DNA of 5,762 nucleotides from Candidatus Cloacimonadota bacterium (GTDB lineage: Bacteria > Cloacimonadota > Cloacimonadia > JGIOTU-2): the NCBI GenBank assembly GCA_021158425.1, contig JAGGUR010000080.1:1-5762 (forward strand), written 5' to 3'. The notes beneath the pieces are model-generated. The model was given only the letters and a program-made list of their open reading frames with translations. It ran no database searches and had not been told where the DNA came from. The position numbers and the translations under genes were made by a program. Positions within the stretch are counted from its first letter, which is position 1. Every line of letters starts with the position of its first letter. Shown here piece by piece: positions 1 through 5,762 of the stretch.

Positions 1-1080
1 CACAACACCAATCACACCAAAACCTATATTTGCGAACCAGGCAGCTAGGAATGGTGAAATAATTTCGTTGTATCCAAGACTCTGACCCAGTCTTACAGAA
101 GAAAGGTATAAAAAACAAATTGCAATTCCAATTACAAACCCAATACCCCGGGATTTTCCACGAGTGGATATTGTGGAAATTGGGATGCAGAAAAGTAAAA
201 TTATTAGATTTACAAAAGGGAAAGCTATTTTAATATTTAATTCCACTAATTCCTTTTGATGTTTTTCGCCAATTCTTTGCAAACGGGTGATATATTCACG
301 CAGTTCAAAGAAGTTCATCTCCATTGGGTCTTTACTACTTTTTACTAAATCTGAGGGCTGGATTTTTATGTATGGAATTACTTTGCTGATAAAATGTTCG
401 CAATCAGTTAATTTCCCTTTTGTAAATTTTCTTATATAGCCATTATGGAATATTAAATTTCGCTCGGAATCGTGTTGATTATCCTTCCATAAAGCATATT
501 CAGAGGTGATTTTACTGACAATTTCATTGTTATCATTAAATTCTGAAATATCAATATGTTTAATTTTGCTCCTATACCCATCCAGAAAACCGATGTAATA
601 TAATCTGCCTTCATCATCCTTGTATTGAATATTGGAACGCATTCTAATGTCTTCTTTGGGCCGTTTGTAAATCTTCACATTTTTGATATAATCGCGCTTC
701 TCTTCTGCATAAGGAAGCAATGTATCTCCGAAGATCATAATTATAATACTAATCAAAAATCCAAATACAAATATTGGTACAGACATACGAACAATGCTTA
801 TACCAGCACCTCTAATTGCAACCGTTTCATTATGTTTTCCAAGATATTGCATTAAAAATAGCCCTGCTAAGATAATAGCTACAGGTGAAGTCAAAACCAT
901 AATGTAAGGGATGCGGCAAACGAAATATAATATCACATCAAAGGTATGAGCATTTCTGCCTAAGAATTTATCAAATTTCTCAAAGAATTCAATAATGATG
1001 AACACAATAAGAAATGATGAAAAGATAATCAAATACAGTCTTACAAAACTTTTTAAGATATATTTATCCAGGATTTTCAT
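1..1080 (-). CDS. lptG: LptG-like lipopolysaccharide export permease (YjgP/YjgQ family), 3' end cut by window edge
   Basis: The frame is open from the ATG at 1080 to the window edge and gives 360 residues beginning MKILDKYILKSF. Family knowledge: LptF and LptG are paired inner-membrane subunits that, with the ATPase LptB, extract LPS and pass it to LptC/LptA. Seen: hydrophobic segments near 11-33, 51-79 and 100-118, a polar periplasmic part about 120-280 (the beta-jellyroll in this family), then membrane segments about 284-301, 311-328 and 340-360. The cytoplasmic motif ETVAIRGAGIS (85-95) after the second segment is typical of the family, and ISPFLAAW (340-347) resembles ISPFIAMW in the upstream gene. 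The length is near the usual family size, so probably only a few residues and the stop are missing. The start is supported by its match to the MKIL.KYILK start of the neighbour; no clear Shine-Dalgarno precedes it. It lies 230 bases downstream of lptF on the same strand. The lptG rather than lptF assignment rests on gene order and is less certain than the family. Confidence 0.88.
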   Translation of the reverse strand, partial: MKILDKYILKSFVRLYLIIFSSFLIVFIIIEFFEKFDKFLGRNAHTFDVILYFVCRIPYIMVLTSPVAIILAGLFLMQYLGKHNETVAIRGAGISIVRMSVPIFVFGFLISIIIMIFGDTLLPYAEEKRDYIKNVKIYKRPKEDIRMRSNIQYKDDEGRLYYIGFLDGYRSKIKHIDISEFNDNNEIVSKITSEYALWKDNQHDSERNLIFHNGYIRKFTKGKLTDCEHFISKVIPYIKIQPSDLVKSSKDPMEMNFFELREYITRLQRIGEKHQKELVELNIKIAFPFVNLIILLFCIPISTISTRGKSRGIGFVIGIAICFLYLSSVRLGQSLGYNEIISPFLAAWFANIGFGVIGVV

Positions 1081-1118
1081 TTTTCGTTACAGAACTAATA
1101 GTAAACTTTTAATCCTTC

Positions 1119-1235
1119 GGAGTGCGAAAACGAATCCGTCAGCTGACGGAAGAACTTTTCGTCCCGATTTATCGGGACTGAAAGTTCGTTCCGAATCCCC
1201 GATAGGCTCGGGGACGGAACTCGTTTCAGCACTCC
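1119..1235. repeat. Composite branched palindrome, family A copy 1 (MITE/REPIN-like, unrecognised)
   Basis: The terminal inverted repeats are 15 bp with two mismatches: GGAGTGCGAAAACGA at 1119-1133 and TCGTTTCAGCACTCC at 1221-1235. Three further inverted repeats tile the inside almost without gaps. The first is the perfect palindrome TCCGTCAGCTGACGGA at 1135-1150. The second is a hairpin at 1152-1187 whose core is GTCCCGATTTATCGGGAC (1161-1178), extended by GAACTTT pairing with AAAGTTC. The third is a hairpin at 1188-1220 with GTTCCG pairing with CGGAAC around TCCCCGA and TCGGGGA. As single-stranded DNA or RNA it could fold as one stem with three arms. The whole element lies between lptF and lptG and would be transcribed if they share a message. 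No obvious target-site duplication flanks it. A related copy lies at 5073-5213. I do not recognise a named family. Confidence 0.85.
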
Positions 1236-1288
1236 CGTCGCGTAACTTTAAAAAATCTTTTTTCATAATTTCAAGTTTTCTAATCTTA

Positions 1289-1306
1289 CCAAAGGTAGAT
1301 TCTTCA
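1289..1306 (-). repeat. 18-base leader repeat, copy 1 (minus strand)
   Basis: Read on the minus strand this is TGAAGAATCTACCTTTGG, identical to 5303-5320 on the plus strand. It starts 4 bases after the lptF stop. It contains TACCTTTG (1297-1290), which fits the Bacteroidota -7 promoter box TAnnTTTG, but I see no convincing TTTG box at the usual distance upstream. About 20 bases further on there is an ATGAAAAAA (ATG at 1266), as there is at rnhA. If it is a promoter, it would give lptG its own start of transcription with the branched palindrome inside the leader. The repeat is directly seen; the promoter role is inference. Confidence 0.55.
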
Positions 1307-1310
1307 AATT

Positions 1311-2615
1311 TTAATTCTTATGACGGTTAAAAATTTTTGTTATCTTTTCAAGATGGATAATTCGTCTTTCACGAACTGAATAAATTACTAAATAAACCCC
1401 AACTGCAGTAAAAATAATATTAGAAATCCACATTGCGATAAATGGAGAAATAATCATTCTGTCTGCTAATTCTTCTCCTGCGTAAAGTGAAATGTAATAT
1501 ACAAGAAATATGAACGAACTAATTGCAAATCCTTTTCCAATTGTATTTGTTCGTGTCATCATACCTATTGGTGCACCGATAAGGATAAATACAAGGCAAG
1601 CAAAGGCAATGGAATATTTCTTATGGATTTCAACTGCATACCTGCTGATTTCTGCATTTAAACTTCTGATGCGATGCTGACGGATTTCAGTAAGGTTCTT
1701 TAGCTTTTTCATTTCTCTTTTTATCTCTTTTTCATCTGATATTTTGCTTTTTAATTCTATTAGCTGTTTTTTGTATTTATTTAGTTCATTAATTTTAGAC
1801 TGCCGAGTGTTTTCAAGATTTTTGATTTTAGCCTTCATATCTTTAGAACTCATCTCTCTATCCCCCCGATGTGCATATCTTGCAGGATTTACTTTAAGTC
1901 CTAAATCAGGTATATCAATACAATATTTTTTGAAAACAATTGATGAATACTTTTCTGGAGCTTTATTATCAATCTCGTGAATTTCTCCATTATATAATAT
2001 TGCTGATAATGAATTTCCACCATTTGAAAGTTTGACATTTCCGCTTTTTGCTGTAATGATGCGCGGAAAATCTCCTGGTTGTCTGTCATAAATTACAATC
2101 TGATTAAAGAGTTCGCTTTCTTTATCCTTGCTATGGTAATAGAAATTGTAGTCTTTTAATTTAGTAAAGAGTCCTGGTTTTAATTCTGATGTGGGTCTCC
2201 GAGAGTGAATTTTTACAAGCAGATTTTTTAGAGCAAAATTACTATCCGGTAAAATATTGTTATTAAAATGTATCATAAAAAAAGAAAGTAGAATTGCCAC
2301 AAAGACAACAGGAGCCATCATCCGATAGATATTTATTCCGCTTGCCTTAAATGCTGTAATCTCATTATCAGAGGATAGTCTGCCAAATGCCATAATAGTG
2401 CCGACCAAAACCGCCATTGGAATAGATAATGCGAGCATAAATGGAAGGCTGAGACCAAAAAGTTTTATGACTGTTGGAAGGGGCAATCTTTTGGTTATAA
2501 TTAAGTTTAGTAGGTCTAAAATCCTGTCCAATAGCATAACACCAGTTATAACTGCAATGGAAAGGAAAAATGGACCTGTATGCTCTTTCAGAATATATTT
2601 GGATAAGATTTTCAT
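1311..2615 (-). CDS. lptF: LptF-like lipopolysaccharide export permease with coiled-coil insert
   Basis: The protein has 434 residues from the ATG at 2615, beginning MKILSKYILKEHTGPFF. It is the partner-type permease to the downstream lptG; in the family, LptF, LptG and LptB form the transporter that lifts LPS out of the inner membrane. Seen: membrane segments about 13-38, 50-78 and 98-117; the cytoplasmic motif EITAFKASGINIYRMM (85-100); a polar periplasmic region about 120-245 expected to be the jellyroll; a strongly charged Lys/Glu-rich helical stretch about 256-328 that looks like a coiled coil; and membrane segments about 335-352, 361-380 and 388-412 with a basic tail. The frame stays open upstream to an ATG at 2711, but those 32 extra codons read through a dispersed intergenic repeat, and the 2615 start aligns with the start of lptG, so 2615 is preferred. 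No clear Shine-Dalgarno is seen. The lptF label follows the usual lptF-lptG order; a generic LptF/LptG permease call is safer. Confidence 0.88.
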   Translation of the reverse strand: MKILSKYILKEHTGPFFLSIAVITGVMLLDRILDLLNLIITKRLPLPTVIKLFGLSLPFMLALSIPMAVLVGTIMAFGRLSSDNEITAFKASGINIYRMMAPVVFVAILLSFFMIHFNNNILPDSNFALKNLLVKIHSRRPTSELKPGLFTKLKDYNFYYHSKDKESELFNQIVIYDRQPGDFPRIITAKSGNVKLSNGGNSLSAILYNGEIHEIDNKAPEKYSSIVFKKYCIDIPDLGLKVNPARYAHRGDREMSSKDMKAKIKNLENTRQSKINELNKYKKQLIELKSKISDEKEIKREMKKLKNLTEIRQHRIRSLNAEISRYAVEIHKKYSIAFACLVFILIGAPIGMMTRTNTIGKGFAISSFIFLVYYISLYAGEELADRMIISPFIAMWISNIIFTAVGVYLVIYSVRERRIIHLEKITKIFNRHKN

Positions 2616-2630
2616 AATTTTGACTTTTTT

Positions 2631-2660
2631 GCCGCAAAGACACAAAGGCACAAAGAAAAA
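2631..2660. repeat. Dispersed CTTTGTGCCTTTGTGTCTTTG repeat upstream of lptF
   Basis: The plus strand reads GCCGCAAAGACACAAAG followed by GCACAAAG and an A-run. This purine/ACA-rich motif, whose complement is CTTTGTG CCTTTGTG TCTTTG, is one I recall as a common intergenic repeat in many bacterial genomes; it is often mistranslated as a VPLCLCG-like peptide. It ends 15 bases before the lptF start and is read in frame by the spurious N-terminal extension of lptF (minus-strand peptide VPLCLCGKK). The wide distribution is from memory and not verified here. Confidence 0.6.
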
Positions 2661-2690
2661 AATTAGAAACCCGATAAATTCAACAATTCT

Positions 2691-2706
2691 TCCGCAAGAT
2701 GGCGGA
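2691..2706. repeat. Short inverted repeat TCCGC/GCGGA
   Basis: TCCGC (2691-2695) and GCGGA (2702-2706) flank a 6-base loop. It stands out as GC-rich in AT-rich surroundings and may be a remnant of a repeat unit. No T-tract follows on either strand, so it is not a convincing terminator. Confidence 0.4.
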
Positions 2707-2741
2707 TTCATACTCCTTTAGATTTGACGCTCAGATGGGTG

Positions 2742-2764
2742 TGTCCCGATTTGTTTTTGGGACA
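2742..2764. repeat. Degenerate TGTCCC/GGGACA inverted repeat
   Basis: TGTCCC (2742-2747) and GGGACA (2759-2764) surround an 11-base T-rich loop. It resembles a decayed form of the GTCCCGAT/ATCGGGAC hairpins found elsewhere in the window: the left arm still reads GTCCCGAT, while the right arm has lost ATC. Confidence 0.45.
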
Positions 2765-2818
2765 TGTGTGTTTCATATTATTAACTCAACCCATAATCTT
2801 TTCTCTTTAGAACTAATC

Positions 2819-2824
2819 ATTATA
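2819..2824 (-). promoter_or_regulatory. Candidate -10 box for lptF
   Basis: A perfect TATAAT reads on the minus strand at 2824-2819. The best upstream -35 resemblance, TTGTAA at 2851-2846, is 21 bases away, which is too far for a normal sigma-70 promoter. A TATAAT is easily met by chance in DNA this AT-rich. If it is real, the lptF leader would be about 200 bases long. Confidence 0.2.
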
Positions 2825-2857
2825 TACAAGTCTGTAGATAGGCTTTTACAAAGCGTT

Positions 2858-2996
2858 TAGAAGCCCACGATTTTAATCGTGGGTATAAAACAAACCATAT
2901 TTTTAATCCCGATTTATCGGGATTTCTTAAACCGTTAAAACGGTTCATATAGTTTTATTTGGCTTATAAACCCACAAATGAATTTGTGGGCTTCTA
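2858..2996. repeat. Four-hairpin composite palindrome with perfect terminal inverted repeats, family B
   Basis: The ends TAGAAGCCCAC (2858-2868) and GTGGGCTTCTA (2986-2996) are a perfect 11-bp inverted repeat. Inside lie four hairpins with 2-base loops: CCCACGATT/AATCGTGGG (2864-2883), AATCCCGAT/ATCGGGATT (2905-2924), AACCGTT/AACGGTT (2930-2945) and CCCACAAAT/ATTTGTGGG (2971-2990). The middle two are enclosed by AAACCATAT (2892-2900) and ATATAGTTT (2947-2955), which pair at 8 of 9 positions. The first and last hairpins overlap the outer ends, so local hairpins and the long outer stem are alternative folds. It resembles REP/REPIN-type elements that are mobilised by IS200-like (RAYT) transposases elsewhere, but no transposase is present here. 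It lies downstream of ligA and upstream of lptF. Confidence 0.85.
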
Positions 2997-3028
2997 TTGC
3001 AAATTCCATATTTGTGCATAATGGTGAT

Positions 3029-3054
3029 CCTCATAGGAGAGGGTCAGGGTGAGG
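3029..3054. repeat. CCTCACCCTGACCCTCTCC-type dispersed repeat at the ligA 3' end
   Basis: On the minus strand, the sequence right after the ligA stop reads AACCTCACCCTGACCC, then TCTCCTATGAGG. CCTCA (3029-3033) and TGAGG (3050-3054) form its outer arms. From memory, CCTCACCCTGACCCTCTCC-like motifs are scattered intergenic repeats in many genomes. Only two bases separate it from the ligA stop codon, so it begins almost exactly where coding ends. Its function is unknown. Confidence 0.5.
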
Positions 3055-3056
3055 TT

Positions 3057-5066
<2,010 letters not shown>

Positions 5067-5072
5067 CTACTT

Positions 5073-5213
5073 GGAGTGCGAAAATGCGTCCCGATAAATC
5101 GGGGCAAACTTTTCGCCCTTGTGTTTTTGCTGAAAGTCTGTCCCGACTTGTCGGGACTCGTTTAAGACCCGACTTTAGTCCCGATATAATCGGGACTTAA
5201 ATCGGGACACTCC
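5073..5213. repeat. Composite branched palindrome, family A copy 2 with exchanged hairpins
   Basis: The outer ends GGAGTG (5073-5078) and CACTCC (5208-5213) pair. It shares with 1119-1235, in the same order, the blocks GGAGTGCGAAAA (5073-5084), AACTTTTCG (5107-5115), CTGAAAGT (5130-5137) and ACTCGTTT (5156-5163). The segments between the blocks differ: a CCCGAT/ATCGGG hairpin (5090-5103) replaces the CAGCTG palindrome, a non-palindromic T-rich stretch (5116-5129) replaces the middle hairpin core, and GTCCCGACTTGTCGGGAC (5140-5157) replaces the third hairpin. An extra long hairpin at 5168-5206, with the perfect core AGTCCCGAT/ATCGGGACT, is added before the right end. A CTAC occurs just outside both ends (5067-5070, 5216-5219) but at unequal distances, so it is weak evidence of a target duplication. 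Confidence 0.85.
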
Positions 5214-5245
5214 ACCTACAAATTAACACTTTAAGCCCTTTTCTA

Positions 5246-5251
5246 ATTATA
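5246..5251 (-). promoter_or_regulatory. Candidate -10 box for ligA
   Basis: A perfect TATAAT is read on the minus strand at 5251-5246. No good -35 box lies 16-18 bases upstream. It would give a ligA leader of roughly 185 bases that includes the family A palindrome. Chance occurrence is quite possible. Confidence 0.2.
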
Positions 5252-5253
5252 AC

Positions 5254-5259
5254 TTGACA
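5254..5259 (+). promoter_or_regulatory. Candidate -35 box for rnhA
   Basis: A perfect TTGACA is present on the plus strand, but the hexamer 17 bases further on (GAATAA, 5277-5282) is a poor -10. The TACCTTTG box at 5312-5319 is the competing promoter candidate for the same gene. Confidence 0.2.
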
Positions 5260-5302
5260 CAAATCAACTATTATTGGAATAAGTTGTAAAGAAATTTTTT
5301 TC

Positions 5303-5320
5303 TGAAGAATCTACCTTTGG
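5303..5320 (+). repeat. 18-base leader repeat, copy 2 (plus strand), possible TAnnTTTG promoter
   Basis: TGAAGAATCTACCTTTGG is identical to the minus-strand sequence at 1306-1289. It includes TACCTTTG (5312-5319), matching the Bacteroidota -7 consensus TAnnTTTG. It ends 19 bases before the rnhA ATG, so a transcript starting about 7 bases after the box would have a very short leader. No TTTG box is seen at the usual upstream distance. The identity is directly seen; the role is inferred. Confidence 0.5.
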
Positions 5321-5323
5321 AAT

Positions 5324-5329
5324 GAAGGA
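5324..5329 (+). promoter_or_regulatory. Ribosome binding site of rnhA
   Basis: GAAGGA ends 10 bases before the ATG at 5340. It is the only recognisable Shine-Dalgarno in the window and favours 5340 over the in-frame ATGs at 5322 and 5349. If the TACCTTTG box is the promoter, this site would sit at the very 5' end of the message, so both cannot be fully right. Confidence 0.45.
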
Positions 5330-5339
5330 TGAAATAACT

Positions 5340-5762
5340 ATGAAAAAAATGTTAAAAAAAGTTCAGATATTTTCCGATGGCTCTTGCAAGGGTAATCCTG
5401 GTCCGGGTGGATGGGCTGCAATTTTGAAATATAAGAATCACAAAAAGGTTATTTCTGGCTATTCTCCAGAAACAACTAATAATATTATGGAGCTAACTGC
5501 TGTTATCAAAGCAATAGAAAAGATGAAAGAAAAATGTGAAATTGATATTTTTTCTGACTCAAGATATGTGGTAATAGGAATGACTGAATGGATTGAGAAC
5601 TGGAAAGCAAAGGGCTGGAAGAACAGCAAAAAAGAACCAGTAAAAAATCAGGAATTATGGAGGCAATTGGATGAATTAAGTAATCGTCATATTGTAAATT
5701 GGAATTGGGTAAAAGGGCATAATGGACATCCTGAGAATGAGGAGTGCGACACACTTGCAAAA
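5340..5762 (+). CDS. rnhA: Ribonuclease HI, 3' end cut by window edge
   Basis: There are 141 codons to the window end, beginning MKKMLKKVQIFSDGSCKGNP. RNase HI cuts the RNA strand of RNA-DNA hybrids with two metal ions, removing primers and R-loops in the cytoplasm. The catalytic residues are visible: Asp13 in FSDGSCKGNPGPGGWA, Glu51 in NNIMELTAV, Asp73 in FSDSRYV, His127 in the WVKGHNGHPENEECD segment, and Asp137 at its end. The segment EWIENWKAKGWKNSKKEPVKN (83-103) is the basic protrusion (handle) that binds the hybrid in E. coli-type enzymes. The sequence ends at DTLAK, which corresponds to DELAR near residue 138 of the 155-residue E. coli enzyme, so only the C-terminal helix and stop are missing. 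The start at 5340 is chosen for the GAAGGA site and the short N-terminus; an in-frame ATG at 5322 would add six residues. It is transcribed away from ligA. Confidence 0.97.
   Translation, partial: MKKMLKKVQIFSDGSCKGNPGPGGWAAILKYKNHKKVISGYSPETTNNIMELTAVIKAIEKMKEKCEIDIFSDSRYVVIGMTEWIENWKAKGWKNSKKEPVKNQELWRQLDELSNRHIVNWNWVKGHNGHPENEECDTLAK

Larger units (their letters stand above)
2616..3056. other. Repeat-packed intergenic region between ligA and lptF
   Basis: These 441 bases contain no credible gene. From lptF outward they hold a CTTTGTG-type dispersed repeat (2631-2660), a short palindrome (2691-2706), a GTCCC/GGGAC inverted repeat (2742-2764), a stretch without repeats that includes a possible lptF promoter (about 2765-2857), the four-hairpin element (2858-2996), and a CCTCACCCTGACCC-type repeat against the ligA stop (3029-3054). 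None of the hairpins has a long T-tract, so there is no clear intrinsic terminator for ligA. Several unrelated repeat families have accumulated in one gap. Confidence 0.8.

Noticed and set aside
1119..1235. Insertion sequence remnant with a transposase
   Set aside because: The element is only 117 bp, fully palindromic, and no transposase motif is found in any frame; at most it is a non-autonomous element.
1283..1302. Hairpin AATCTTACC/GGTAGATT as a terminator of lptF
   Set aside because: The stem is short with a bulge and no T-tract, and its right half belongs to the 18-base sequence that recurs before rnhA without the left half.
995..1330. Plus-strand open frame of 111 codons
   Set aside because: It overlaps the start of lptG and the end of lptF antisense and runs through the family A repeat; its peptide has no recognisable family pattern.
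2398..2721. Plus-strand open frame over the lptF 5' end
   Set aside because: It lies antisense to the conserved first membrane segments of LptF and ends in repeat sequence.
2905..2945. Intrinsic terminator for ligA
   Set aside because: The hairpins are followed on the minus strand by A-rich sequence and not by a T-tract, and they belong to a larger repeat element.
2858..2996. CRISPR array or tRNA-like gene
   Set aside because: The hairpins are different from each other and not regularly spaced direct repeats; no anticodon arm or CCA-type acceptor is visible.
5506..5760. Minus-strand open frame inside rnhA
   Set aside because: It is a shadow of rnhA, whose catalytic residues are all on the plus strand; the peptide is low-complexity Ser/Leu.

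Overview
The window is AT-rich bacterial chromosome carrying four conserved genes, two of them cut by the window edges. The two consecutive LptF/LptG-type permeases mean a Gram-negative (diderm) cell that exports lipopolysaccharide. The LptF protein has a long coiled-coil insert, most starts lack a clear Shine-Dalgarno sequence, two leader sequences share a TAnnTTTG box, and the gaps hold dispersed palindromes of the TCCCGAT/ATCGGGA type. Together these suggest a member or relative of the Fibrobacterota-Chlorobiota-Bacteroidota group, such as an Ignavibacteria- or Cloacimonadota-like lineage. That placement is inference; nothing here fixes the phylum.

Layout: lptG (1-1080, minus, 3' end outside the window); a 230-base gap filled mainly by a 117-bp branched palindrome (1119-1235); lptF (1311-2615, minus); a 441-base gap (2616-3056) packed with unrelated repeats, including a 139-bp four-hairpin element (2858-2996); ligA (3057-5054, minus); a 285-base divergent gap (5055-5339) with a second, modified copy of the branched palindrome (5073-5213); and rnhA (5340 onward, plus, 3' end outside the window).

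The genes fall into two functional pairs. LptF and LptG form the membrane core of the ABC transporter that extracts lipopolysaccharide from the inner membrane and passes it to the periplasmic bridge. LigA seals nicks after Okazaki-fragment processing, and RNase HI removes RNA from RNA-DNA hybrids, so both serve replication and repair. The genes are ordinary; the notable content is between them. Every intergenic gap holds a composite inverted-repeat element. The elements at 1119-1235 and 5073-5213 share a conserved backbone, but the hairpins inserted between backbone blocks differ. The element at 1119-1235 folds on paper into an outer stem with three hairpin arms and almost no unpaired linker. 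No transposase, CRISPR array, rRNA or tRNA gene was seen.
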